64,000 bases of DNA from assembly GCA_963691655.1 (NCBI GenBank), contig OY829326.1, positions 9,846,878-9,910,877 on the forward strand. Reading direction: 5' to 3'. The DNA is from Toxonevra muliebris. Taxonomy: Eukaryota; Arthropoda; Insecta; Diptera; Pallopteridae. This document shows, in pieces, positions 55,401 to 61,479 of the stretch. Under the pieces are notes generated by a model that saw nothing but the letters and a program-made list of their open reading frames with translations, ran no database searches and was not told the origin of the DNA. A program made the position numbers and the translations under genes. Positions within the stretch are counted from its first letter, which is position 1; each line of letters opens with the position of its first letter.

Positions 55401-58400
55401 CACAAAGAATTATACATATGTTTTATGTATATAGGTACAAGATTTTTATTTTAAGTAATTGTTGAAACAGATACATGTTATTAAGAATTTCTATTCGATG
55501 TTTTATTTTCAGTATTATATTCCTCTAGATATCTTTGATTTATACATGTTTTGTAAATACATGTGGATTTATCATTTGCTAGGCAAAACACATGTACTGG
55601 CCATCGTCGTGCTATCGCTCAAACGCTGTATATGGCACACTGTATATGTGTTGACACTGTCAACACCACATTTTGTATGATTATAAAATAAAACCGGCTC
55701 TGGCTTCCTTTTTCAGCTTATTGATCAATGATCTCATGTTGCTGTGCAAGTTACTCAAAATTAAAATATTCTTTTACGTCTTTCCCTAATATAATTTTAC
55801 GGTAATATTATCAGTTTTATATATAGTGGTGACGGAGGCAGTTCTTTTCTACTTGCATTTTGTGTTCCACAATGCTAGCTCTCCCAGTTTTCAGTTTTTT
55901 GGTTAGCGATAAAGATGTAAAAAGCAATATGCGTAACATTTCTACATATGTCCAAGTATGGTTGCAAAATTTTTAATATCACATTTTACCCTAAACTCTG
56001 TTCTACAGGTGTTGGTTTATATATAGTTTATTAGCCATAAACTGTGTAAAAGGCACCGAGAGCTATCTAAGAATTATCTAAAATTTGTTTCCATTTTTCA
56101 GAAGCTAAGCAAAATTTATCTGATTGTTTTTGTAACTGCCTTGTCTGTTTGCCATCAAAGTAGAGATATTTCACAATTTCCTTGAACCTATCCCTTGACA
56201 TAGTTTGGGCTAAGAAATTTGGACCCCATGTTTTATTCCATATTTCATTTAGAAAAAGCGTACATGCATGCATCATAGGCTCCACGCACATACATAATCG
56301 ATTGATAAATATGTAGCTATGTATGTTTATTTTTAAAACATGAATTTTTTTATTGTAAACATACTGTATATACATTTTATATGTAGCGGTCAATTGACCG
56401 CTTATGGTCTTATTAGGGTAAATAGGTGATATAAAGAAAACGAAACAGCATAGAAGCCTAAATATAGTAACAATTTTTAGCTTAATAAAAACTAGTAAAA
56501 GTCAGGAAAAACCAGATTTATATTTCAAATAGTATCAGAGATACCATTGTTAAAATATGAAAAACCGCCAATTAACCGCTCTCAGACTTTATAGTGTTAA
56601 CGAGACAGCCACAGCATTCAATCCGCACCTTATATAGCTGTCTGGGCATAGCAATATTAAGGGAAACTGTAAAGCCAATAACTTTGACTTGGCATGACTC
56701 TCAGCAATTCATGCGTCACTGGCAGCATGGGCATACCATTTGACACATGCAAAGTCTTAATCAAAAATCACCAGTCTCATACCGTGGAAAGCAGATGGAG
56801 AATGGAACATACATACTTCATTGCTAGACAGTTCAGTTATACAATTTTTTCAGTAAGTTTACGGATTTTTACTTCATACGTTAAACATGCGGTTTCCAGT
56901 CCATCTTTGGATGCGGAAACGTTGGTATGGTACATGTACGTTTGGTATTAGAACGTACTGTTTTCGGAGCGAATGGTCTGTAATCTACAGGATATTATTA
57001 TAAGCTGAAAAAATTTATCAAATTATAATGACAACATAAATAATTAAGTAAATATATATGGAAAAAAAAATGTTATTGATTTTTGCTGTCTTTTGATAAA
57101 ATCAACTTTCATCTTAATTGATGAGATTAACTCATCATTTCTAATCAAAATAAACTGTCAAAAGCGCAGTTGTACAACAATACATACGCTATGAGAATTT
57201 TTTTTAATAAACCTAATCAAGAAATGAAAGATGAGTTATCTTTTTTAATCCATTACATTTTTCCATCAAGTAAATTACCTTTTATAAATATTTTCTTTTG
57301 GTGTAGGAGAAAAAAACTCAAGCAAATAAAGTCAAACTTTTAAGAACAATGATTTTTCAAATGCTCAAATATACTGGTAGCTATTTTGTTTCTCTCTCTA
57401 TCTCGTCCATTCCTACCTCGCCCACTTTCATTTATTCCATTTCTAAACACTCCACACAATTGATTGATGATGTGAAATTCTTGGCACTAAACTAATAGAA
57501 TTTCTACTTGAGAACTTTTTCACACATGATATCCATAAAATTCTTTTTTTTTTGTAATTTTTTTTTTTTTTTTGCATTTGCTTTTCTGATACCAGTATAT
57601 ACTATATAGAATATCTGAAAATCAATTTTTTGTTATTTTTTTGTCTTTGTCGATTGCATGTTATGGCTCATAAATTACGCACACAAGATGAACGAAGAAA
57701 AAAAATTTAAGGAGTGATAGAGAAAAATGCATGCCAAAACCAACAACTTGTGGAAATCCAATAGAATTATTAAACTCACTTATTCCAAGTGAATGAACCT
57801 TTAAGACCATATGGTCATAAATCAATTTAAAAGATAAATCAATAACAATTTAATTGTTTTAAAAATTAAAACCCAATGGAAAATGTACGCAGAAGCTATC
57901 ACAATGATATCTGCAAGGCAAAAGGACAAACCTGGCATAACTTGGTCGGATACTTGTGTTTGTGAGAGAGATCTTCTTCTTCAAGGACTGATCGTGGAGC
58001 TTCTGAGTTCCATTTATCTTTGGAGAATTTCTGCTTTATGATTCGCGTTATAAATAACTTCCCACTGGGTAAACTTGAATCAATTGAAATATTATTTTTA
58101 TTACTGCAATTTTCAAAATTCAATAATAAAAATGTACACTTCACAAACTCGCATTTTCCAAGTACTTTCTTAAAAGTTTTCTTATTCTCCCTTTCATTTT
58201 TATTTTCTCCTTACAAACGGAAGTCACTTCATGACAGGAAATGCTTCCATTTTAGTTTTTTATGTTTGTATGTATTTTACAATGTTTTTTCTACACTCTT
58301 TATAAATTCTTAAGAAAAAATACACTCGTTTGTCATGATGGTAGCTAGAAAGCTTAAAACTGCATGACTGCATGCAAATGTTAACAACATCATCGTTGCA

Positions 58401-59172
58401 TTGCAGTTGCAATAGCGACAGAAGCAGTTTGTAACTAACAACAAGTAAAACGTGCAGCAAATGCAACTATCAAATAACATTATCACATACATCTTCACAT
58501 ACCTGTCAGTCTATTCACAGTGCGACATGTATAACTTTTGTATGCATCATTGGGTCCCGCATTATTTATGTACAATTCATTCGACAGCACTGTATATTTG
58601 CCACCGATGTCTGTATTTGGATACAAATGCATGCCACCCGTGTCCTGTACCCATGCTGTTACCATTACAAACTCTGACATGTAGCTGGGCACCTGTGGAA
58701 AATATATAAATCGAAAAATACAAAAATAAATGTCAGTGTGGCTATGTAGCAAAGACAAAAAGGCAAAGGAAAAAGCAAAGAAAAAAAGAAAGGAGTAATA
58801 AATTCAATTATTATGTTGACACAAAATTATATTTTGAGATAAGTGAATTTTAGTTATTTTTTAGTAGTAGGATTAGGTTTAAAGGAAAAAAGAAAAAGTA
58901 GATATAGTTAGTATTTGAAAATAAAAATAAATTTCAAAATATCATTTCTTGTAATCTTAAGGAGGTCCCAAAAATGGCAACAGCTAAAAAAGGGGAAAGC
59001 TAAACGCGTATTTATAAAGGTTGAGAAAAAATTATGTTAGACAGAGATGTGGAACTCTGACATGCAATTTTAAAAAAGATAAAACTCTCTCTTACCTGAC
59101 ATTTCAGCACTGCCGTATTGCCAGTCATCACGTACTCATCGTGAACTTGCACCATATACTTTTGGTTGACAA
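19749..59172 (-). CDS. Dscam-family cell adhesion receptor (Dscam2/Dscam4-like), 28 coding exons
   Basis: Dscam proteins are homophilic neuronal surface receptors for self-avoidance and synaptic tiling. In transcript order the exons run from 59096-59172 to 19749-19896 and encode Ig2-Ig9, FnIII 1-4, Ig10, FnIII 5-6, a transmembrane helix and a cytoplasmic tail, exactly the DSCAM order. All junctions are GT-AG with matching phases. Total coding length is 5,456 nt, about 1,817 residues. Signal peptide and Ig1 are missing and probably lie beyond 64000, since the first visible exon starts inside a codon after an acceptor. Distinctive stretches are YWFSEQTLQPGPTVSLKCVA, GLPYIREMPK and EYKDFLYEPTVQLFPNGTIY. 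Drosophila has Dscam1-4. The huge exon clusters of Dscam1 are absent. Dscam2 and Dscam4 could not be separated by eye. Automatic pipelines would probably label this Dscam2. Confidence 0.93.
19967..20135 (-). CDS. Dscam exon w27: cytoplasmic tail part 4
   Basis: DTQDETSSSSETTPTSMSRK then SKPPFAARKTGKSGIGGKRH and VRSSSGYSSHNEETTF. Ser/Thr-rich and basic, with many possible phosphorylation sites. Acceptor CTTTATAG, donor GTAAAT. Confidence 0.92.
20201..20350 (-). CDS. Dscam exon w26: cytoplasmic tail part 3, two possible acceptors
   Basis: EYDTLGSESDNDVSARAMNS then AKYRAQR is the shared part. With the far acceptor (exon to 20350) 23 codons, beginning ESDNPGSTDSEVRKILTLHI, are added. With the near acceptor (exon to 20281) they are skipped. 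Both keep the frame. The far site has a branch-like TACTAAAC close to its TTTTTAG. Confidence 0.87.
20351..20745 (-). other. Dscam intron w25-w26
   Basis: 395 nt, with a T19 tract on the + strand at 20575-20593. No further exon seen. Confidence 0.7.
20746..20818 (-). CDS. Dscam exon w25: cytoplasmic tail part 2
   Basis: SKEPEYTKVRRKVGRLRDPH then SESQ. Short basic segment. Acceptor TTTTTGTAG, donor GTATGC. Confidence 0.9.
20885..21237 (-). CDS. Dscam exon w24: cytoplasmic tail part 1
   Basis: NQARLASSSLSESPSLANLQ, DQQYLAVRCNPGNGPPRGSN and NEYIEDICPYATFQLNKQTY show a tyrosine-rich signalling tail. Two in-phase donors are possible: GTATGA at the 20885 end, or GTAAGT at the 20903 end. They differ by six codons (VSDWDE). 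Confidence 0.9.
21308..21454 (-). CDS. Dscam exon w23: transmembrane segment
   Basis: IYSTDHANPVSHMSDSPFYA is the extracellular stalk. VLLPVCLSMFMLLGLIAAVL is a typical single membrane helix, followed by the basic stop-transfer IRKR. Acceptor TCTCTCTAG, donor GTATGT. Confidence 0.94.
21455..21990 (-). other. Dscam intron w22-w23
   Basis: 536 nt of AT-rich DNA without visible repeats or exons. Confidence 0.7.
21991..22154 (-). CDS. Dscam exon w22: end of FnIII-6
   Basis: SQWNVVSNHIPPTERIFTVS then DLVPGTKYQLKVTAHNNAGS and TTALYNFTTLSTQG. Acceptor TTATTCAAG, donor GTGAGT. Confidence 0.93.
22243..23129 (-). CDS. Dscam exon w21: FnIII-4 end, Ig10, FnIII-5, FnIII-6 start
   Basis: The largest exon, 887 nt. 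TGYTFYMSMLEGGREEGTHK continues FnIII-4. HLELACRKVGSPAPVTIWRQ with DAGNYTCSVENTWGKDEIVY is Ig10, inserted between FnIII-4 and FnIII-5 as in all DSCAMs. PPEAPNLTVVNTYTDSLHLE with GTRYQLYITAYNKIGTGLPC is FnIII-5. QPKHSQMITNNSTSVTCWLD begins FnIII-6. Confidence 0.96.
23210..23304 (-). CDS. Dscam exon w20: start of FnIII-4
   Basis: PSAPQAIKAIPASSTKIIVS then WLPPEFPNGDI. Acceptor TTTTTACAG, donor GTAAGT, phase 0 end. Confidence 0.93.
23407..23559 (-). CDS. Dscam exon w19: second half of FnIII-3
   Basis: TDPEVVKSTNQYVTIENLHK then YTNYTVWVLAYTKVGDGMKT and FYCRTHED. Acceptor GCTGACATAG after a long pyrimidine-rich tract, donor GTAAGT. Confidence 0.93.
23560..24457 (-). other. Dscam intron w18-w19
   Basis: 898 nt; two open frames of 93 and 140 codons overlap exon w18 or are AT-driven, without domains. 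Nothing else seen. Confidence 0.6.
24458..24604 (-). CDS. Dscam exon w18: first half of FnIII-3
   Basis: PSSPPESPQCDVLGSTSIYI then TWSPPDVDGQNGKIKGYKVF and YISVDELY. Acceptor TTGTTCTAG, donor GTAAGT. Confidence 0.94.
24853..25350 (-). CDS. Dscam exon w17: end of FnIII-1 and whole FnIII-2
   Basis: AYHIRMSAENKLGASEHSEV ends FnIII-1. VPSGSPLNVRAEAKSSTEIS, VTWDAPERDHWNGILLGYYV and YHVIVQAYTSQGSGPPSKEI make FnIII-2. 498 nt in one frame. Confidence 0.95.
25351..25766 (-). other. Dscam intron w16-w17
   Basis: 416 nt; nothing recognised. Confidence 0.7.
25767..25929 (-). CDS. Dscam exon w16: start of FnIII-1
   Basis: DEMSIQLIVQEVPEQPKNLR, then LQLTWSQPFAGNSPIEEYHI with the FnIII core Trp. Acceptor CATCCTCAG is short on pyrimidines; donor is GTTTGT, a weaker site. 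Confidence 0.9.
25930..27410 (-). other. Dscam intron w15-w16
   Basis: 1.5 kb of AT-rich DNA; no exon, transposon end or hairpin recognised. Confidence 0.6.
27411..27528 (-). CDS. Dscam exon w15: second half of Ig9
   Basis: YTIRDQVLDDGMVSELGISH then DTGIYICQASNAFGQ. Acceptor GTGTGCAG, donor GTAAGT, phase 0 end. Confidence 0.93.
27529..30005 (-). other. Dscam intron w14-w15
   Basis: 2.5 kb. It holds TG-rich microsatellite DNA (27560-27780), a 10-bp inverted repeat around an A tract near 28632-28675, AT microsatellite flanks, and the fold-back MITE at 29641-29963. Confidence 0.6.
29641..29963. mobile_element. Fold-back MITE, 323 bp, flanked by TA
   Basis: The element starts TTAGGGCGTTCCAATTTTTT and ends, on the other strand, TTAGGGCGTACCAATTTGTA. 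The inverted arms run about 120-138 bp each. Shared internal blocks include TCTATRTTC, TGATCAACTTTGCYGAAGAA, TATGGCAA and CCCGTAAAATT. A loop of about 65 bp lies between the arms. TA dinucleotides flank both ends, but the surroundings are an AT microsatellite, so the target duplication is not certain. No coding capacity. Confidence 0.85.
30006..30159 (-). CDS. Dscam exon w14: first half of Ig9
   Basis: PAHFQTKTKQISVAKGKQVH then VQCNVQGDNPIDIKWKIQAT. First cysteine and Trp of Ig9. Ends DESLDS plus two bases. The fold-back MITE at 29641-29963 sits 42 bp downstream. Confidence 0.93.
30240..30676 (-). CDS. Dscam exon w13: end of Ig7 and whole Ig8
   Basis: EHSGNYTCIASNVAGTERFT closes Ig7. VPPKWVLEPKDSSAQAGQDV, LLHCQSAGYPKPTITWKKAI and GHFLCEAKNNIGSGVSKVIF make a complete Ig8. 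437 nt, acceptor CACAACAG, donor GTAAGT. Confidence 0.95.
30815..30959 (-). CDS. Dscam exon w12: first half of Ig7
   Basis: PPKIMPIQAMTNMLREGMRA then AISCQILEGDLPVSFRWERN. This is the region that is mutually exclusive (exon 10A/10B) in Drosophila Dscam2. Only one copy was seen here. Acceptor ATTTACAG, donor GTAAGT. Confidence 0.92.
33191..33404. mobile_element. Small fold-back repeat, 214 bp
   Basis: TCGATGGTCATACGTTGACC, then CCTCGTAAGTA, at the left recurs inverted at the right (ATCGATGGTCATACGTTGAC, then CCCTCGTATGTA). Similarity continues to CACTTTTGGAAG. Arms are about 55 bp around a loop of about 100 bp. No target duplication could be assigned. Probably a MITE. Confidence 0.75.
33873..34080. 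repeat. Pair of 19-bp palindromes, direct copies 189 bp apart
   Basis: ATGTGCCTGAGAGGCACAT at 33873-33891 and ATGTGCCTCAGAGGCACAT at 34062-34080. The second is a perfect palindrome with one central base. Both are followed within a few bases by GATTGGATT. They lie 82-290 nt downstream of the Dscam w11 donor. Confidence 0.8.
34163..34324 (-). CDS. Dscam exon w11: second half of Ig6
   Basis: DGQTLPINRRQRAYNNGTLI then EDAGTYTCMAQNKQKQTSRR and NVEIQVL. Acceptor ATTTCCACAG, donor GTAAAT. Its downstream intron carries the palindromes at 33873 and 34062. Confidence 0.94.
34371..35709. mobile_element. Non-autonomous element with long inverted arms, about 1.34 kb
   Basis: The left arm (about 34371-34555) contains GCCGTCGAAATTATGATTCC, GAACAAAAAGT, TCTAAAATGAATTTC and TTTTTATGGAAAATG. 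The same blocks appear inverted at about 35525-35709. The centre has no transposase. The part from about 35060 to 35430 is repeated in the same orientation at about 63355-63810, which shows that this is a dispersed family. Target duplication was not identified. Confidence 0.75.
36033..36054. repeat. Homopolymer T22
   Basis: A run of 22 T on the + strand within a Dscam intron; likely length-variable or hard to sequence. Confidence 0.9.
37003..38024 (-). pseudogene. Nearly full-length Tc1/mariner-superfamily transposase, inactivated
   Basis: On the - strand it reads from MNSIKMSEEKEVRLKIIKNF (DNA-binding helices) and GSGR linker, through GLKTYKVQKVPDRN, MDDETYVLEDFTQLPGQNFY (first catalytic Asp), LVWQVICSCGKRS and FWPDFA (second catalytic Asp). 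It goes on to NPPNCPEPRPVERYWALVKR (third acidic residue) and a stop at 37003-37005. There is a frameshift with a stop around 37790-37830, and an in-frame TAA at 37282-37284 right after the second Asp motif. Otherwise the protein is well preserved, so the loss looks recent. No terminal repeats were found by eye. Confidence 0.88.
38500..38522. repeat. Homopolymer A23
   Basis: A run of 23 A on the + strand in a Dscam intron, 150 bp from exon w10. Confidence 0.9.
38675..38817 (-). CDS. Dscam exon w10: first half of Ig6
   Basis: VSHSAKVNIYGLPYIREMPK then LIVKCPVAGYPIDKIHWER. GLPYIR and CPVAGYPI are Dscam signatures. Acceptor TTTTTTTACAG, donor GTAAGT. Confidence 0.94.
38818..39504 (-). other. 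Dscam intron w9-w10
   Basis: 687 nt of AT-rich DNA; nothing recognised. Confidence 0.65.
39505..39641 (-). CDS. Dscam exon w9: second half of Ig5
   Basis: IPDNSRFLVGQYVTIHDDVI then DGGEYTCTAHNAIGK. Acceptor ACTTGCAG, donor GTAAGT, leaves two bases. Confidence 0.93.
39642..40570 (-). other. Dscam intron w8-w9
   Basis: 929 nt, with an AT/ATAC microsatellite at about 40428-40512 close to the w8 donor. No exon seen. Confidence 0.65.
40428..40463. repeat. AT dinucleotide microsatellite
   Basis: TATA-type dinucleotide repeat of about 36 bp interrupted by ACAT, continuing into CATA repeats. Confidence 0.85.
40571..40698 (-). CDS. Dscam exon w8: first half of Ig5
   Basis: ASPELLYWFSEQTLQPGPTV then SLKCVATGNPLPQFTWSLDG. 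This stretch is highly conserved in insect Dscam proteins. Acceptor CATTTTAG, donor GTAAGT. Confidence 0.94.
40699..43312 (-). other. Dscam intron w7-w8
   Basis: 2.6 kb. It has CA/TG-rich stretches (42340-42430, 42690-43050) and no exon or transposon end that I recognise. Confidence 0.6.
43313..43436 (-). CDS. Dscam exon w7: second half of Ig4
   Basis: ILTDPPRLIIKKVQKDDPGM then YQCFVSNEWEQIQSTAELQL with the second cysteine. Acceptor TTCTTACAG, donor GTATGA. Confidence 0.92.
43437..45246 (-). other. Dscam intron w6-w7
   Basis: 1.8 kb. A 14-bp perfect palindrome (GCTTCAATTGAAGC) lies at 43975-43988. The part 44340-44830 is unusually rich in GGAATT/AATTCC words on both strands, perhaps an old repeat. 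No exon seen. Confidence 0.55.
45247..45395 (-). CDS. Dscam exon w6: first half of Ig4
   Basis: PLTAHLQPQVQTVDVDKDAQ then FQCIVSGHPVHDVNWLHDGK. First Ig4 cysteine and core Trp present. Ends LRDNRVE in phase 0. Confidence 0.92.
46227..47145 (+). mobile_element. Internally deleted mariner element with both ends and TA target site, 919 bp
   Basis: The left end CCAACTTGATCAAAAAGTTC and the inverted right end CCACCTTGATTAAATGTTCC form imperfect terminal repeats of about 27 bp, both reaching CCCGGAAT. TA flanks them at 46225-46226 and 47146-47147. Inside is a mariner transposase relic on the + strand, in reverse orientation to Dscam. Confidence 0.92.
46428..47093 (+). pseudogene. mariner transposase relic with internal deletion
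   Basis: The N-terminal part (KFCVKNGLNSARTLEMLEKC, then GRESIEDDERSGRPSTSKTD and NRKLTIRE) has a TAG at 46545-46547 where the family has Trp. At about 46686 it jumps straight to YYLGVIRRLHEVIRRKRPEL, so the middle with the first catalytic Asp (the TGDETW region) is gone. In ILHHNNAPSH the second catalytic Asp is Asn (46776-46778). SPDLAPCDFF keeps the third Asp. The C-terminus (RWHKCVAVDGDYFEGDNIDL) and stop at 47091-47093 are intact. Inactive on three counts. Confidence 0.92.
47713..47800 (-). CDS. Dscam exon w5: end of Ig3
   Basis: ARLEDSGKYLCWVNNTAGEE holds the D-x-G-x-Y-x-C motif of the Ig F strand. It ends TIQVSLTVT plus one base. Acceptor ATTTGCAG, donor GTGAGC. Confidence 0.92.
47801..48580 (-). 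other. Dscam intron w4-w5
   Basis: 780 nt. An AAC/GTT trinucleotide stretch near 48010-48060 and 48225-48250; no exon seen. Confidence 0.65.
48581..48671 (-). CDS. Dscam exon w4: middle of Ig3
   Basis: WFKEENEQLLPLQLSERITI then VSAGLLKITK. The Trp is the Ig core residue. Separated from w3 by a 5.3 kb intron. Confidence 0.9.
48672..53991 (-). other. Dscam intron w3-w4, 5.3 kb
   Basis: The longest intron in the window. It contains the hairpin at 49656-49731 and several CA microsatellites (52460-52475, 53775-53795). Open frames present are AT-driven and without domains. Confidence 0.6.
49656..49731 (+). other. 76-nt hairpin, pre-miRNA-like
   Basis: Left arm 49656-49683 and right arm 49704-49731 pair over 28 positions: 19 perfect inner pairs (ATTAGCTGCTTACATTCAA with its reverse complement) plus nine outer positions with two G-U and one A-C mismatch when transcribed as + strand RNA. 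The loop has 20 nt. The + strand transcript folds better than the - strand one, since the G-U pairs become C-A mismatches on the other strand. Alternatives are a tiny inverted-repeat element or chance. I do not recognise a known miRNA seed. Confidence 0.5.
53992..54157 (-). CDS. Dscam exon w3: Ig2-Ig3 linker and start of Ig3
   Basis: Encodes EIQISTYPGRIIVTEPKGMV, then VEKHSMRHVVLNGQTTLPCI with the first cysteine and AQGHPVPTYR. Acceptor TTTTTTCCAG, donor GTGAGT. Confidence 0.92.
55292..56600 (-). mobile_element. Decayed piggyBac-like element with palindromes near its ends
   Basis: A piggyBac transposase fragment (56070-56249) lies between GCGGTCAATCGACCGC (55331-55346) and the perfect palindrome GCGGTCAATTGACCGC (56386-56401). 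A degenerate third copy, CCGCCAATTAACCGC, is at 56565-56579. TTAA, the target of piggyBac elements, occurs at 55292-55295 and 56597-56600. The boundaries are an inference; TTAA is common in AT-rich DNA. Confidence 0.55.
56070..56249 (-). pseudogene. piggyBac-type transposase fragment
   Basis: On the - strand: NEIWNKTWGPNFLAQTMSRD then RFKEIVKYLYFDGKQTRQLQ and DKFCLASEKW. TMSRDRFKEIVKYLYF is the well-known piggyBac/PGBD N-terminal domain pattern (MSRDRF.EI...L.F). About 60 residues remain out of roughly 500-600 in the family; the catalytic part is missing. Confidence 0.85.
58503..58692 (-). CDS. Dscam exon w2: rest of Ig2
   Basis: VPSYMSEFVMVTAWVQDTGG with the core Trp, then YKSYTCRTVNRLTG with the second cysteine. 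Acceptor TTTCCACAG, donor GTATGT, leaves one base. Confidence 0.92.
58693..59095 (-). other. Dscam intron w1-w2
   Basis: 403 nt, A-rich on the + strand; nothing recognised. Confidence 0.7.
59096..59172 (-). CDS. Dscam exon w1: start of Ig2
   Basis: Follows a TTTTGCAG acceptor with two bases of a split codon. Encodes VNQKYMVQVHDEYVMTGNTA and VLKCQ with the first Ig2 cysteine. Donor GTAAGAG. Confidence 0.9.
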
Positions 59173-59959
59173 CTGCAAAAAGAAGAAAAAGTTGAAAGTG
59201 GTTTTAATACAATACACTTAAAGAAAATTTTGAGTAAAATATTAAGTTTTAGAAGAAAAATTAACATTAGGTGAAGCTTAGATCACTTTAACTTCTTTAA
59301 ATTCGTAAGTAACTCCAAAGTAACTCCAATTTATTTTTTTAGTGTCTCAATTTCGTCTAACTAATTGATGTATGCACATTATAGACAGCTCTCGATCAGG
59401 CTTTTTCAGTGTAGATGACAATAACGCAGGACATGAATAACAGATTCTGCCAGAATCAGACCAAAAATACGAAAAAAAAAACATAAAATTTGTAACATTC
59501 AACTAAATAAATCTCCCACGGTAGTCCCAGGTACGATTTCCGATAAGGACATGACCGTTAACTTTTAATTTAAAAAGGATCTTCCATATTATTTATAACT
59601 TTAAACTGTCATCAGTAACTACAAAAACCCATAGCTTAAAATCCCTATCCAGTCAATGCCGACTGACTAAAAGAGCAAATAGCAATAGCAGCATTGTCTA
59701 ATTTGACATATATATAAAAAACAGGGAAGTAAAGACTCTAATCTTCTCCAAATTGTAATCTAAATGCCTGCGCATGCAACGCAATTGTAGAGAATTACTA
59801 GCGGGAGAAAGTTCACTATTATTATTAATTGTTGAGGAGTGTACTGGTCGCTTCTATTGTTCCCCTTTGTGAACTTACAGTGTTTGCATAAGTCCAACCT
59901 CCCCTAGAAATTTTAGTATTGATCTTACTTCTTTGGAGTACAGATTGGTGTCTGGTATT

Positions 59960-60891
59960 TGATGATCGCCCAGATACTTTTATTTATTATCAAAATTTTG
60001 TAGTCTATGAGAAACGATTTTCGCACACTTCGACCATTTTACGGTCGTCATAATTGACCTACTGAGCAAATAATTGATTGGATCAATCAATCCACCTACC
60101 AGTGTAAGTAGATTGTGTGCAGAAGAAAATATTAGCCCCATAGCCGGCAGTGTTGATGGAGGCCATGATTTGTCAATCCGTCATCGTTCGCAGCAATTAG
60201 GATTGTGTTACTCGACTACGAAGGAGATTTTACACAACGATCTTAGTCGAAAAAGATTAGAAAAACTAGATCTAAAATCAACCGAAAAATCGTTTGCAGC
60301 GGCGATACTATTTTCTGGTTGAATGGTTATGTTAAAAACAAAATGATCGCATTTAGTCTGATGAGCAATCAAAAGCAATACAAGAGCTGCCAGTGCATCC
60401 AGCAAAATATAATGTATGAAGCGACTTATAAGCCGACGGAATTATCGGTCCGTATTTCTTTAAAGATAACGATGGCCACAACGTTACCGGCAATGGCGAC
60501 CGCTCTCATTCGATGATTTCTCCCTTTTTTTGTCAAAATGCACGCGCTAAATCTGGTCGGCATGTGCCTTCTACAAGACGGCACTACATGCCACACGGCA
60601 CGTGAAACAATGGACTAATTAAGAGATGAGATCAGTGAGCAAATTAATCACACGTTTCGAACCAGTGAATTGACCTCCAATTCGTGCGATTTGACGTTTC
60701 TAGACTATTCTTTGTGGGATTACGTGAAGTCTTTCATCTATATCAATAAATCAGTGTCAATTTTAGCTTTAGACAACAACATTACACTCGTTATTAGAGA
60801 GATACCAGCCACAGTGCTCGAAAAAGTGGTTCAAAGACTTTTTGCATGGATCACTTACAACGTAGTCGTGGCCAAGATTTACATGAAATAA
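59960..60891 (+). pseudogene. Decayed mariner-like transposase
   Basis: Pieces in shifting frames match a well-known insect mariner-like protein in order: GHDLSIRHRSQQLGLCYSTT (helix-turn-helix), FWLNGYV, DGIIGPYFFKDNDGHNVTGN, LQDGTTCHTARETMD (second catalytic Asp, then a stop), SNSCDLTFLDYSLWDYVKSF (third Asp) and VIREIPATVLEKV. It stops at 60889-60891. Several frameshifts and stops mean it is long dead. No terminal repeats found. Confidence 0.85.
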
Positions 60892-60969
60892 TCTTTAAAA
60901 AATAAATGGCATTGATTTATCAACTTGAATAAAAATTACAAACGCTTTTGTGTATTTTTATTGTTTCTT

Positions 60970-61300
60970 TTCGAAAATTACTAGTCCTGGTAGATTTCAA
61001 AATATAAGTTCCTTTGCTGTTCCTCCTTTTCCCCAATGAATAGTAAGAATATTGATGTTCCCATTCCACAAAATAACTCTGGACCTACAAAAATAATTGT
61101 TGCTCCTTTCTTTGTTAGTTTATCAGCAACTTCATTCTCTTCAATCACAGTATGCTCTGGAAACCACAGCATTCAAACCCGATTCTCCAGGCTGATTGCA
61201 TTTAGTTTACCAATACACTTTATCACTAGTTTTGAGGTTGCCTAGTTAGATTTGAGTGCCATGATAGATACTTGATAATCTGCTGACTCTATGTTTTGGT
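60970..61300 (-). pseudogene. RNase H domain fragment of a non-LTR retrotransposon
   Basis: On the - strand: QVSIMALKSN, TSKLVIKCIGKLNAISLENR, then WFPEHTVIEENEVADKLTKK, GA and FVGPELFCGM. It matches the pattern SxxAIxAL...W.PGHxGIEGNExADxLAKKGA...GPEPFCG of RNase H in I/R1/Jockey-group elements. The usual PGHSGI is decayed to PEHTVI and there are internal stops. Confidence 0.75.
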
Positions 61301-61479
61301 TCTGGAAACGTGCAATGAGTGAGAAAAATTAAATAAAACAGAATTCTATTATTTTTTGGTTCCTTTAATTTCACAAAACTTTTCTCAAACCAATGTTGAA
61401 GTATAAAAGCTATTTTAACATTAACCAAAAAAAAAAGCACAATTCGAAAACTTTTAGTGCTTATAAAATATTTAAGTAG

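Larger units (their letters stand above)
54158..58502 (-). other. Dscam intron w2-w3, 4.3 kb
   Basis: Contains the piggyBac-like relic at 55292-56600. The flanks are AT-rich; no additional exon was seen. Confidence 0.6.
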
